A stretch of DNA of 43,894 nucleotides. Origin: Apostichopus californicus (taxonomy: Eukaryota > Echinodermata > Holothuroidea > Aspidochirotida > Stichopodidae). Position 1 is the stretch's first letter. The number at the start of each line of letters is the position of its first letter. Below the pieces are notes generated by a model that worked only from the letters and a program-made list of their open reading frames with translations, had not been told where the DNA came from and did not search any database. This document shows positions 1 to 11,452 of this stretch, one piece after another. A program made the translations under genes and the position numbers. Location of the stretch: positions 1 to 43,894 of the forward strand of contig JAIPMN010000455.1 of NCBI GenBank assembly GCA_020650975.1. Reading direction: 5' to 3'.

Positions 1-295
1 TATATATACCAACTTATGCAATCATTGTACTTATATGCACACAAATGGCAACTCATGTTATACAAAAATTTAATCTGTATTTGAAATGCCGTTTCTTTTA
101 GATACAAATAAATGCTTAAGATATTCCAATTGGCTATGTGTCTTTTATCTCCAGCTAGTGCAAAAGAGGTCCACAGCCACACACATAGCAATTATCTTAG
201 AATACCCCAGGTCTACCAAAATATTATCAACCCCCCCCCCAAAAAAAGGAAAAAATGTTTAATACCAAATGAAAATTTATGATAAAAAAACTTAC

Positions 296-427
296 CGTGG
301 AAAATTTGACTGTTAACCTTCCATGTGGTAGGGATTTTTTATTGACCTTGGCAACGATACGTAGCGTTCTCTCTGCACTTCGTCTTTGGCCGGAAACAAC
401 CTCAAACATTGGACTCTCTGGTACAAA
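296..427 (-). CDS. SVOP: SVOP-like coding exon 7 (central cytosolic loop), last in window
   Basis: 132 bp, phase 0, 44 residues. It begins FVPESPMFEVVSGQRR and ends HGRLTVKFST before GTAAGT. The P-E-S...V.SG segment after TM6 is typical of the SV2/SVOP/SLC22 fold. No further coding exon is visible in bases 1-295, so TM7-TM12 lie off the left edge. Confidence 0.88.
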
Positions 428-3400
428 CTACGCATATGACAAAAATGAACAGCAAAGAATCACGATACAGCAAAGAAGGTCAACTCACAAATACCAAACG
501 TGCATTCTACAAACTGAGCTATCCTGCCCTAATTGGTGGCCATTTCCTTATTATAGGGTGCCAGTCTTAATAATAGACTGAACTTTGAACTCCTCTCTTG
601 AAGAATACTTGCAAAGCTGAAAGAGACAGGGATGTGATTTTCAGAGAAATGAGAAAAAGAAAGAGGATGGATACAGAAAACAGTCAGGAATATCGCAAAC
701 AAGAAATGTTTGTCAGAATGTTATTCGAATGATCTTAGGGTAGAAATGTACGTACGTGCGTGTATGTATGTATATATGTATGTGCGTGTATATATGTATC
801 TATGCATGTGCATGCATTCACATTTGTGTAAGAAAAGTAATGTTTCCCTGCTAGAGTACAAAAACCTTAATCTCCTTACAACTTTCAGGTAAAACTTAAA
901 AAATTATAAGCAGTATTATTCCTTCCAAATCATCATTTAGACTCCTTTACTTCATTCTTTCCTTCTTTTCAACCTATATTTCTCTTTTTGTCTCCTTTCT
1001 CTTTATTTATCTACTTCTTAAATGTCACTAGCATTGTTACAAAATGTTTCTCTAATGTCCTTCATATGTAATATTCTTTTATATAAATATTTTTGTGTAC
1101 AAGTTGCATATTAAAGAGAAATAAATTTGAACCAATAGCATATGTCAAATTCAGTCTTATTTAAATATAAATGTGGGAAACACAAGTCATCTCTTGTCTC
1201 AGTCCCACTGTTCCCACTGTTCCCACTCCCCTAGCTTCTCCTTCTTTCATTTCTCTAATAACCAAACCTTTCTCTCACATTCATTAGGATAAGGAAGACA
1301 AGCTGAGGTAAGGCAGCCAGGAATAAAAGGACTCTCCATCCATATAATGGAACAACAACAGCTGCCATGGCAACCACTGTTAGCACTCCAATCACCCAGA
1401 ATATCTAGCAGAAAGAAAGAAAGGAAAAAAGGTTACAATTTCCCGGATTGCAGCTAGCCTCAAAATTGATAGAGTTTGTGTGTATTGGGGGGGGGAGGGG
1501 AGGGGGAGGGGGAAAGCTATTGTGGAGGGTTTCTTATTTTAATGACCCCCAATGGATACTTTGCATTTCATGTTTGACTCAAAATTTTAAGCACTATTGT
1601 TAACTTATTGATCTCCATTTATATGCAAATTAGGGCCAAATTATGGAGAAGGAAGTGCAAATGCAAACTGCATCTAGGAGCTGGCAAATTTTTACTGCAT
1701 CCTTTATTTCTCTTTCAACTTTAAGTAAATCACTTGTTACAAAACACTCTACTACACTGTTTAGTATACACACCTGCATTAATCCAAGCGTTCTTCCTCT
1801 GCTCCGAGATGGCAAGAATTCAGCGTATAATGGCCACCTGGAATTAGAAAACCAGAAGGCCGAGTGATTCCTTGCTTAAATAATTTATGATTACCATTTG
1901 GTTTCAAACTTTTAATCCATTGTTTATTTGTTGTGTCATGTCATGTTGTCTTTTTGTTTTTGAATTTGATTTCATATGTGTATAAGTTTTCATTTTAGAA
2001 CTCACATCATCCATCTGCTCAGCAGGCAAACAACTTACATACGTACCATGGTATACAATGCAAATTATGTATCATTGAAGACAAAGATGGTTGCTGTGGG
2101 ATATTCTGATATTGAATGACCAACAATTCAGCCATCTTTAACATTATTTTGTGTGAAACATGTAACACTCTCTAGAGAAAACTGTTGTCTAGAAGAAACG
2201 GTAAAAAAATCACTCATAAGTCCGCAAAAGGATCTTAAAATAACTTACACTTGTGCAGCACCACCAAGACCCACCCCGACACAGAACCGTGCAATGTACA
2301 TCCAAAGAAGAGTCGGTGCAAAACTGCTCAGAATTCCAAATATGAAAATCCAGAAAGATGAAATCCAGACAATCTACCACAGATAAAGTAAAACAAGAAG
2401 GACAACAATGACGAGAAGTTAGAAAATAGATTTGATGAGGAAGGATGAAAAAGATGAGTAAACAAATTGTACAAAAATAAAAAGTGAAGCTACAAGTTAT
2501 TTTCATTACCAGATCTATCCAATCTGTTCACTTCATCTAAGAAATAAAAATCTTCAAATTTTTCACATTTACACGGTTATAATGCTACCTGACAAACAAC
2601 CTGAGCTGATACTTTGTAGGCAAAACTTATACCATCTGTGAGATATTTCAAAGTTTCCGAGCCCCTTCGTAAAAACAAAATAAAAGTATAATACACTGAT
2701 ATTGAACGCACTATCTTTATACACTTAAAAGTTTTGACTGTGAACCAACCATACCAGCGACAAATCAAGGACAAATGTGGACAAAACCTTTACTAGATTT
2801 TACATCACCTGTAAACATGTAACGCAGTAACCATGATTTTGTTTGTCCTCTGCTACAAGGCTATTAACCCTATGGACAATATGAATATTTATACTACATC
2901 GTAGAAACAGCTGAGAAGGACAAAACATATTCCATCTGTGAGATATCATAGTTACCGTATATTTCTTTGTGTCAAGTAAAATATGCTAATGTTAAATCCA
3001 ATTTGAGGGCAAAGAGTACAATTTGACTGCGAAGCAACCATACCACAGAGAAATCAAGGACAAACCTGAGAATCCAACATCTCTTGCAACTTTGATTATT
3101 ATTTATCATGGCATTCCATTTGCATTATCTTACAATGAAAAACAGGCTGGTCTTTTGCCAATACACTATGAAACCAATGCATGACTAAAATACAAATACC
3201 GCGATAAACCAATAATATATGTTATTATATAATAATTTATGTCCGGATTGCATTTTATAAGTTGAAGGCTGGTGCAAACAGATGACATCAAAAGATAGCC
3301 ATAAATACAATTTTACTTTTTAAAAACATAAGTTCTAACAATGTGGAGAAACAATGTTTACACATTCCTTTGCAAAGCTTTGGGTTCCTCTGTGCAATAA

Positions 3401-6400
3401 ATCACTCCCATCAAAATTCTGGAAGGAAAGTTTGTACTCACATTTTTACGGCCGTGTTTATCACTCCAGGAACCAAATGTGGAAGCACCGATTAAATAAC
3501 CGACAAAGACCACAGTGGTAATGAGTGCCTTCTTGGGAAGAGAGAGTGCCCAATCGCAGTGTAACTGATCTGCTAGGATACTCAAGATGATGATTTCGAA
3601 AGCGTCGGCCATCTGAAACAATGATTGAAGAATGTCATCAAATGTTAAAGGACACCTAGGTTATACTTGAAAAATGTTGCCCAAAAAAAAATAAAAAAAT
3701 AAAAATAAAAAAAAAAGTTTTTTTTTGTCTATTCAAACTAAGATTGTAATTGGTGAAACTAAAAAATCCTTGGTATGTTTCTTTCACAACATGAATGTTA
3801 CTCTCACCTGCCAAAGGGACAGCAGGTGTTAAAGCTATATATATGATAAAGATTTAATAGCCAACAACTTTCCCTTTGAGATGAGTTTTAGCTTAATTCT
3901 TCAATGTTGCAATGTTTATCCCTTCTCTCTACTGTAGCTGATAAATGTGTTTATAGTTTTTACTGGCTTTCATCTTACTAATAGCATATGCCTACACCAT
4001 AGGGGTAAGCCATTATCTTTCTGTTCACCAAGTCTACCGATGCTTGAAAACACAGACATTAGACAGTCAGTACTTTATAAACTGATATGTCAGCAAAAAC
4101 TAACAATGACCAACCAAAGTTTTGAGGTCCCTTTCTTTGTTCCATGTTACTGTTGTGTTTGGGTTCGGTGTATTTGTATTTGCAAGGAAGTCCCAAAATA
4201 TATAACTTGAATATCTGTGGCATATAGTGCACAACATGGCATAATCCTACGCAGTTGTTAATGCTACATATATTGTAGCTTCAATTGACATGTATATAAT
4301 ACAGACTTAAAAAAGAATAATCATAAATTAACAAAATTAAAAGTCAGTGGTAAATTGGAAATCATAAATGTTGTGGGTTTCAATCAGACAGGAAATATAT
4401 GGAAAAAATTAACAAGAAAGGTCATTTAATAAAATCTATTACTATTTACAACTAGGTTTAATAAACTTTTCTGTAACAAAAACTACAAAGCAAATATTTG
4501 TTACCCTCACAATGAATATCCAATATTTAATCATGCTCATGAATAAATATATTAATCTTACGATTTTGCATATAACAGGCTAGTGGTTTCAATGTAATAA
4601 TTCTTATAACAGATGACTTAATTTCCCATGAATATCCTCTACTTTTTTTCACTAAATAACTAGTTAGTAACTGTTAAACTAGGATGTTAATGAAATTGTT
4701 CTACTCAATCACCACAGGGAGTGTAACAGAATAATTTTATTACCGCACAGCATAATGCTATACTCAAAATGTGCACATTGCTATAAGCACAAAGATATAA
4801 TAGCAATTTTCGTACATATATGAACTTCATTATGTTATGATGGACAAAGTTCAAAACCTTCAAAACTTGTAAAACAAACTTAGAACACTAACGTTATGCC
4901 CTACACCTTCATATAAGGCTTCTTGTCGTACAATGGTGCAACCATGCATGTTCGCATCTGTGTGAAACTGTTAGACTATGTGTTAAAATCACTTCTGGAA
5001 TTTACTAATAAAAGTTTCCAGCATTATCAAACCATCTGTTGCAGAACTAATTACAACAAAGTCACAACTTTAGCTTGTGATGAATTAAATCCCTGAGTGA
5101 TGTGTGAGACACTACTGTAAGTTGCTAACACAGTCAGTCGGAGTCAATTATACTGGCATTGAAATCCAACTGCAGTGAAGGCTGTTTGTTATTAATGCTG
5201 CCTAGTGCACACAGATGTGTGTGTGCACTATGCAGGTATGCCAGTTATATGCTCTTTCCAGTTTAGTTTAGTCACTGAGCCGTATCAAAGAAATTTCCAC
5301 TGCGTCAAATTAATTTGCACTATTTTGCACTATAAACACAAAGCTTTCATATTACTTCCACGTTGCTGTTTTGTGTCGAATCAGTGCCAATCTGGTGGTA
5401 CCGTTACTCGTCAGTCGAGGAAGGATAATGTCACTGAAAACATACTGACGCTGTTATTCTAGTCCACCAAAAATTACAAGCAAATGATCAAAAATATTAA
5501 AATAAGCTGTAAGGATTTGCAATTAACAAAATACAAACATTCACAAATTTGTCAGACACAATGTTTTTTTTTGCGATATTGGACTGAGAGAGATTTTCAA
5601 AATAGAAAGAGTCAACAGATAGTGAACATGGGCAGTGTTCACTATCTAGTCTGATCTTGGTTACATCGAAGGGTATCCAATTGGTCTGAATGGCACAGAA
5701 AATACAGACTAACAAAAACTACAGATTCCAGTCTATAGAAAGGCTAACATTACCAAAGCTATTGGGTTCAAATTCTTAAACACATACAAGTTATCAGATT
5801 GGTGAACACAGGTCATGTTGCTCTCACAGAAAGCTTTTTGCACATTTGACTGGAAGCAATTTACTGATTGAGTAAATGTACTGTATAATATATTTAGATA
5901 TATATGGTGGTTCCATATTCATACATAGGATAATTCAGGTACTGTACTGAATTGGAGAGTTGGGGTATATCAGGTCTAGCTTCTCTAACAATTGCAATCA
6001 CAAACACATAGCTAAGAAAGCTAAAATAAATTTCTAGATTTTCCAGGAAACTGTAAATTAATTAATTAATTAATACACCGACTGTGCACAAACTCACATA
6101 TATACCTAATAAAGACAAATGAGTAAAGAAACATATTATATGTATAATAAAGATAGCTAGCGATGTGATATGCTGTTTTACAAGGAGCAAAAGCACTTTC
6201 ATACTTTAGGAAACCAAACCAGGAATGGTAGTAGTATCAGATTTATTTAGTCCATGTGATACACAGCAAGTGTTATCTGGCTAAAGGAGCAACAGATTGA
6301 CTATAATCTTCCTAGAGGTGACTTTCTGTGAAGCATGAACCCTTGGAAGTAAATAACACAGACGAAACAGATTGTAAGCTAAAAGTAAACAAACTACTGT

Positions 6401-9400
6401 ATTATCACTGCTAAGGGCCTCTGTATATGCGGCTTTACCGAATCAATACATATGCATGATGTCGTCTGTTAGATTTATAGGACAGTGGAAGACCCACTCA
6501 GATTTACACTTCATGATACTGATTACTTACATGTCTCCATGTACATATGCACTTTCCTATCTACAGTACCTAACCTTTTCCGACTGGAATAGTTTTAGGA
6601 CAGCGCCCCCTATATCCCACTTTGGGGACACCACCCACTTTCTCATCCTTCTGGATCTGCGATATTCTGCAACTATTTTATATTATAAACCACAGCAAAA
6701 TTATGAAATGTTGAATTTAAAGGCATTGAAGACTCGCCCCAAACCGCGTGCCACGCTCTGAAAAAGTTAACTTTCCGTTACAAAATGCAGACAGTAATGA
6801 AACGTGATACCCTGTTATCTAGACCTGAGATGTCCATCGGTGCTATGTACACTGTGTTGTGGGTATTGACCGTAGCTGTATGTATTGAATGTACACTAGT
6901 GTCTACTTAACGACGGTACCAAGCTGTGTGTGTATTTCTGGGATCGATGGTGGTGTCTAACACTTCTGTTACACCTCATCCGAAACTAGGTCAGATTACC
7001 GCCATGAGACGTTTCTTTGTGCGTGAGTCTTCATACCCTTTAAGAGAGGTGTAGTTCACGTCTGCGATGTTAGATTTAAGTCTATACCGACAGACTTCAA
7101 ACTACACACTTGCATTGGCTAGTGGTATATTACTGCTAGAACTGTTTGCCTTTGGCATCAACCAGGTGATACAGTAACTGGGCATTATCTTTGGGAAGCA
7201 ATCAAATGATGACAATAAGCACTCATGGGAGATAAGGAAAGCGAACAACACTAACAACTGGAGCCCTGACAATCTAAGTTTGAAATTGTAAAGGATTCTC
7301 TAGTCATTACATTTGATTGTTGTATGTATTATGTACTATTTTGTACTAATCCCACTAGCCTGTACAGTAATGGTTGTACACATGTACAGATCTATACTGT
7401 ACATATGTGTACTATCCCAGTTGTTGCTGTAATTTCTGTAATATAAACAAACCTATGCAACTCTACTACACACTAAATCCCAACAAATTGACTTAATATT
7501 CAATAATAGAACTTTGTCTGAGCCCCCTTCCGCCCCCAATAAAAATGTCAGTAATTTTTTCTTTTTAGAGACAATAGGTTTGAGCTTTGCTCTTCCTGCC
7601 TCCCTCCCCCCCCCCCAACACTCAAAAAAAAAGTCTTCCACATTCATTTCTCTTCCTAGTTTTAAAAGGACACATAATATCTTCATGGGCATAGAGTAAA
7701 TTACAATGGACAATAGAGTGTCCTCTTTGGATGAATGTTTGTTTTCATCTTTTCCCACCCCTCCCACCTCACTCTCAAACTGTTTGCCAATCAAAATACT
7801 GTAGGTGTTATTGGATGAGCTGTACTGTTTGCAATATATATACCAATGACATCAAGTTCAAACCAGCACAGATGGCAAAAGAAGTAGCGGGGAGGGCATC
7901 AAGACACACGACAAAGTTGCTTTAGTATCACTGCACATACAATCCTGCTTAGATCAAAGTTAATGAAACACCAACATCAGGTGACTTTCATGTTATCTCA
8001 CAGTGGACTTGTGTATTGGCCTAACTTTTTGTAAAGGTTGATTAACACATCCAGAAAAAAAGAAAGAAAAACAAATTAGTCAGTTTACACCTCCCTAGAC
8101 CATTTGCTGAGCTGTATCCTTTGATCCCTCACGATATTGAAGCTGGTTAGATGTTTGCTACAATCAATATTCTAGATCATACTTGCTCCCTTATGGTGCA
8201 CTGTTTTTCTCATGAGTGTATCAAACAGATCATTTGGGTTTTATTTATTGCACAAGAAATCCGAAAACATTAAATGAGCATACATCTGCTGGACAGTCAA
8301 CAAACTGTGCAAAAATTTTAAATGTGTTGGTCACATGTTTAGGAGTGAATAATTTTCAGTTGTCTATTAAGCTGTATTTTTCTCAAGCCCAGGCTATATT
8401 TCACTGGCTTCGTGGCCTCTTTGAGCTAATTTTTTTTAAATTTTGATCCATGAATCAACAGTGACCAAATGTAGATTACTTGATCTTGACTCACATCACT
8501 GTATAACAAAAGAAAATTACACTGAAAACCCATGCATTGTCAAACCATGATATTAATAACCACAAGAATTGCTTAAAATGAATATTAAAATAATTTATGA
8601 AAATCCTTCAACACGGAAAGGTTGAACACTTATTGTTACACATTTTGTGTGAATCTAGACCATCTGATAGCATTACTTAATGGCTGATGTCAGCTAACCA
8701 GTGAATATAAAATCTTCTGTGTTTTAGTGTTTAACCGTCACGATTCAGGTACTGCACCGGCACAAATATGATCAAAGAGACTTTATGAAAGCAGTAGGTT
8801 AAATCTCACTAGTTTTCCATAAAAAGAAATTTAAAAAAAATTGCAAAACTACTCCTGGTGCCTGGCTTGAAATTCTCTACAGTATTATCATATTCCACTT
8901 GGCCCCCTCTCCTACCTCCCCCCCCCTTCTCTTTTCCATTTTACTAAAAAGAAAAAGAAAGCACTTGGCTAGATCTAGGTAAAAAACCTGCTTCTGTAGG
9001 GAAATGTGGCAGGTTTCAATATCTGATTTGAAAATTCAAACCAAGTAAACAGACTTTTGGTGCCGAAACATTTATATAATTTTGCAATAGTACAGAAACA
9101 TTCATTGACCTAGTACAAATAGTTCAACTCTGACTTGATGTGGCAAACATATCGAGGCCTCTAATTTGTGGACGGGTTAGGCGATGCATGATACAAGACG
9201 TGGATTCCGATGTTTGTTGTTCTGGTGATCATTCAAGTGTGGTATCGTATGCAGGCAGCTTTTTGGCCTCAAATTCAGAGATTTCTTCCAGGTAAGATGG
9301 AACAATTTGTCGCATATACTGGTTTCCATTTACAGGACCTCTTTGATGGCCATAAGGTGATATCCCTAAGTACATAGGGGGGAGGGAGGGGGCCCATAGA

Positions 9401-11448
9401 TTGGCTTAAATGATACTTACAAATAGGACCCCTGTGATGCAACTTATTTTCAACTGAAACAAGCCAAAGCCACATTTATCAATGGCCTCCTCAACTGTGT
9501 AAGTATCTTCTCCACCTGAGGAAATAGAGAAAGTAGAAAAAGAATAATAACCAGCACAGTTACATGATACGTTCAAATCTCCACACCAATCACATAAATA
9601 TGACCCTTTCTTTTAAATATTAAAAGATGAACTATTGAGCCACAAGGTAGCCACTACAGTAGAATCTATATTATTTGATCTGTTATTAACCTTACAAAAT
9701 AGTTGATATTTAACTCACTTGACATTGATGGGTAGTGCTAAACCATTTAATATTTTTGTTGGGGGTGGGGGGGGGAAGAGGAGGGGGTTACTGTAATTCA
9801 AAACATTACAGCAAATGGTCAACTGTTATTTGTCGTTACCTTAGTACACTACAGTAACATCTACATACATACAAAGAGTACAAGGTGTTCTCCTTATTTT
9901 CTCAAATAAGAACTGAAAAGTTTACAGCCCGGGTAAGCTCCTCGTTAATCTTCAAACAGCACCTGAGCACTGCAAATTTACTTTGCCTTGCTTCTCTGTA
10001 ATGCAATGTACTTTGATTTCACAGAACATCCTGAATCACAGTGTGACAGTGACAAACGTCCGTCACTAATTGGGCCCAAAATTCATGAAATCATCACGTT
10101 ATAGCGGAAGGCGTGCTTCTTTCTCTTAGGAGATGATACTGTACTGTTGAGCGCCTGATTTGATAGGATTTTTAACTACAGAATTCAAAAACAGAACACT
10201 AAGGTACTCCTCACTTGAGACACTTTCATGTATATGCCAAATTCATTACCATACAATAAGATGACAGTGAAGCAACAGTTTTTGCCAAAAAACAAAGAGT
10301 GGGTTGGGGGGGGGGGGAGAGGGGATAATTCCTCAGAACTGGTGTTCAGTAATTGCATAACAGGAAGTAAACACCAATTGTATATTACTACTAGAAACAA
10401 ACCAAGAGGGCTACAGCAGTATTTACGTCCAGTCTGTTCCGGTTTGCATACGCTATCAATAATTTTATTACCGTAATTTATTGTCTGGGAGTCACCGGTT
10501 TAACTGGTTTATGTTCAGAATGTGACACGACCCTTGTATCACCTTTCAAGAGAGATAAAAATATCAGGTATATACCCCCCTGAGGAAGATATTTTCTTAC
10601 AATATTTAGAAAGAATTCAGTCTGTGCAAAATTACTTCAACCTTTATGAGACTATGGCAAAGCTGAGGTAGCACAGAAGTAACATTAATACTCATGTAGT
10701 TACTATACACAGCGGGTTACAATAACAATGGATTAATATTGGTGCTCACACCTAGACAAATAGATGAACTTCTAACATTATCATCCTACCTACGTTAAAG
10801 GGTGTGAAGACTCGCGCAAAAAAACCCGTCTAAGGCCGGTAATCTGACCTAGTTTCGAATGAGGTGTAACAGAAGTGTTAGACACCGCCATCGATCCCAG
10901 AAAATACACACACAGCTTGCTACCGTCGGTAATTAGACAATAGTGTACAGTCAGTACATACAGCTGCGGTCAATACCCACAGCACAGCATACAAACGATA
11001 CAGCAATGGACATCTCAGGTCCAGCTAAAGATAACAAGGTACCACGTTTTATTACTGTCTGCATTTTGTAGCGAAACAAACAAAACGTCACTTGTAAGCA
11101 ACAGAAAGTTAACTTTTTCAGATGGCCGCATGCGGTTTGGGGCGAGTCTTCAATGCCTTTAAAACAGAGAATTCCTTGCTTACCAAGAAGAAGTTCCTCT
11201 GATGACGATCCTTGATCATCCAACGCTTCAAAATCATTCCGCTCGACCTCCTCGAAGTTGGTCTCGGGGAGGATGCCGGTACTTTCATCTTCTTCTGCTT
11301 GTTCTCCCAGTACGGCTGGTTCTGTCTGCTGCTGCTGGTGTCCACGGTGATGGAAGTCTCCATCGACGCTTACACCGCCCTTCGTTCCTTTCGTAACACC
11401 ATTTTGAAAGATGATTTCTTCTTCCTCAACATCACTATCTTCCATCAT
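296..11448 (-). CDS. SVOP: SVOP-like (SV2-related) MFS transporter, 5' half, partial
   Basis: Seven coding exons read right to left: 11448-11184, 9515-9421, 3612-3442, 2373-2249, 1837-1774, 1404-1279, 427-296. Together they give 326 aa in one frame; the rest of the gene lies beyond the left edge. The protein has an acidic cytosolic N-terminus of about 90 aa, then the entry segment GFGLFQLKISCITGVLF, TM1 starting MADAFEIIILSIL, TM2 followed by the MFS loop GSWSDKHGRKN, TM3-TM4 with RFCVGVGLGG, the YAEFLP segment, TM5-TM6, and the cytosolic PESPMFEVVSGQ stretch. This order and these motifs are those of SVOP and related SV2/SLC22-type carriers, which are multi-pass membrane proteins found on synaptic or other vesicles. 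The substrate cannot be read from sequence. Only about six of the expected 12 membrane segments are here. The family call is firm; SVOP versus a close SVOP-like paralogue is not settled. Confidence 0.85.
428..1278 (-). other. SVOP-like intron with TG/TA-rich simple sequence
   Basis: No coding exon was seen on either strand. Bases about 748-825 are a degenerate alternating purine-pyrimidine tract of GTAC, GTGC, GTAT and TATATG units. It is capable of adopting left-handed DNA, but is most simply an old microsatellite. The rest is AT-rich intron. Confidence 0.6.
1279..1404 (-). CDS. SVOP: SVOP-like coding exon 6 (TM5-TM6)
   Basis: 126 bp, phase 0, 42 residues. It runs from IFWVIGVLTVVAMAAVVVP through GWRVLLFLAALPQLVFLILMN and forms two hydrophobic helices joined by a short loop with GWR, as in SVOP. 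It follows TTTCTGCTAG and ends before GTGAGA. Confidence 0.88.
1774..1837 (-). CDS. SVOP: SVOP-like coding exon 5
   Basis: 64 bp. After completing Val, it reads WPLYAEFLPSRSRGRTLGLMQ. The YAEFLP motif after TM4 is diagnostic of SV2/SVOP carriers. A longer open frame on this strand starting at MPSRSRG is only a part of this exon read into the intron. The donor is GTGTGT. Confidence 0.88.
2249..2373 (-). CDS. SVOP: SVOP-like coding exon 4 (TM3-TM4)
   Basis: 125 bp. It encodes IVWISSFWIFIFGILSSFAP and then the TM4 segment with RFCVGVGLGGAAQ, matching the conserved TM4 Arg and glycine-rich stretch of the family. The donor was placed at GTAAGT (2248); this leaves two bases that join exon 5 to give Val. 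The acceptor is CTGTGGTAG. Confidence 0.88.
2599..3071. repeat. Diverged direct duplication inside an SVOP intron
   Basis: Two segments, about 2599-2780 and 2907-3071, share ordered blocks: CCATCTGTGAGATAT (2632 and 2933), then a GACTG(T/C)GAA(C/G)CAACCATACCA block, then AATCAAGGACAAA. The spacing is about 300 bp. The sequence between shared blocks has diverged, so this looks like an old local duplication. Confidence 0.55.
3442..3612 (-). CDS. SVOP: SVOP-like coding exon 3 (TM1-TM2, MFS signature loop)
   Basis: 171 bp, phase 0, 57 residues. It begins MADAFEIIILSILADQL and ends with GSWSDKHGRKN, the conserved TM2-TM3 loop of major facilitators (Gly..Asp..Gly-Arg-Lys). The acceptor is TTGTTTCAG and the donor GTGAGT. 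The internal ATG at the exon start is not the gene start, because the preceding exon joins in frame. Confidence 0.92.
5617..5647. repeat. Perfect 12-bp inverted repeat with 7-nt loop
   Basis: AGATAGTGAACA at 5617-5628 is repeated as its exact reverse complement at 5636-5647, with TGGGCAG between. It lies in an intron with no nearby exon. The stem is too short for a typical animal microRNA precursor. Confidence 0.6.
6717..7043 (+). mobile_element. MITE copy 1 (TTAA-flanked, non-autonomous DNA transposon)
   Basis: About 319 bp lie between TTAA sites at 6717-6720 and 7040-7043. The ends are inverted: the left begins AGGCATTGAAGACTCGC, and the right end read backwards begins AGGGTATGAAGACTCACGC. 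No transposase frame is present. The element is similar over nearly its whole length to the copy at 10795-11162, which lies in opposite orientation. Relative to that copy it lacks about 30 bp near its left end. A TTAA target duplication is typical of piggyBac-type elements; the family assignment is tentative. Confidence 0.8.
7376..7412. repeat. Imperfect inverted repeat
   Basis: GTACACATGTACAG (7376-7389) faces CTGTACATATGTGTAC (7397-7412). The arms pair except for a two-base AT bulge, with a 7-nt loop. It is intronic and about 330 bp from the MITE copy ending at 7043. Confidence 0.5.
9421..9515 (-). CDS. SVOP: SVOP-like coding exon 2
   Basis: 95 bp between a TTTCCTCAG acceptor and a GTAAGT donor. 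Its first two bases complete the Gly codon begun in exon 1. It reads GEDTYTVEEAIDKCGFGLFQ and then enters TM1. The DTYTVEEAI..GFG segment is a hallmark of the SV2/SVOP family just before TM1. Confidence 0.88.
9516..11183 (-). other. SVOP-like intron carrying MITE copy 2
   Basis: Intron between the first two coding exons. Apart from the MITE it contains G-rich tracts near 9759-9786 and 10305-10323. No additional exon is needed, because the flanking exons join in phase. Confidence 0.65.
10795..11162 (-). mobile_element. MITE copy 2 (opposite orientation, longer)
   Basis: About 360 bp between TTAA at 10795-10798 and 11159-11162, with terminal inverted repeats AGGGTGTGAAGACTCGC and (other end, read inward) AGGCATTGAAGACTCGC. 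It shares long blocks with copy 1, such as AACTAGGTCAGATTACCG and GATGTCCATTG/CG. It contains only short open frames and no transposase. Its right end is about 20 bases from the donor of the transporter's start-codon exon. Confidence 0.82.
11184..11448 (-). CDS. SVOP: SVOP-like coding exon 1 (start codon, acidic N-terminus)
   Basis: This exon encodes 88 residues plus one base of the next codon. It begins MMEDSDVEEEE and is rich in Glu, Asp and Gln, with no membrane segment. Two ATGs in tandem (11448 and 11445) could start translation. A good acceptor (TTCTCAATTCCAG) ends at 11453, just 4 bases before the first ATG, so the 5' UTR is probably on a separate upstream exon. The donor is GTAAGC at 11183. 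A MITE ends about 20 bases beyond this donor. Confidence 0.82.
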
Positions 11449-11452
11449 GATG

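Larger units (their letters stand above)
3613..9420 (-). other. Large SVOP-like intron (5.8 kb)
   Basis: The longest intron in the window. It holds a MITE copy (6717-7043), two small hairpins (5617-5647, 7376-7412), an (ATTA)n run near 6056-6075 and poly-C tracts near 7605 and 8920. The short open frames on both strands show no protein family resemblance and are ignored. Confidence 0.7.

Noticed and set aside
10951-11363. Extension of the transporter N-terminal frame through the MITE, and the overlapping frame ending in KALKTRPKPHA
   Set aside because: The tail after 11184 is intron and transposon sequence; the donor at 11183 joins exon 2 in phase with family-typical residues.
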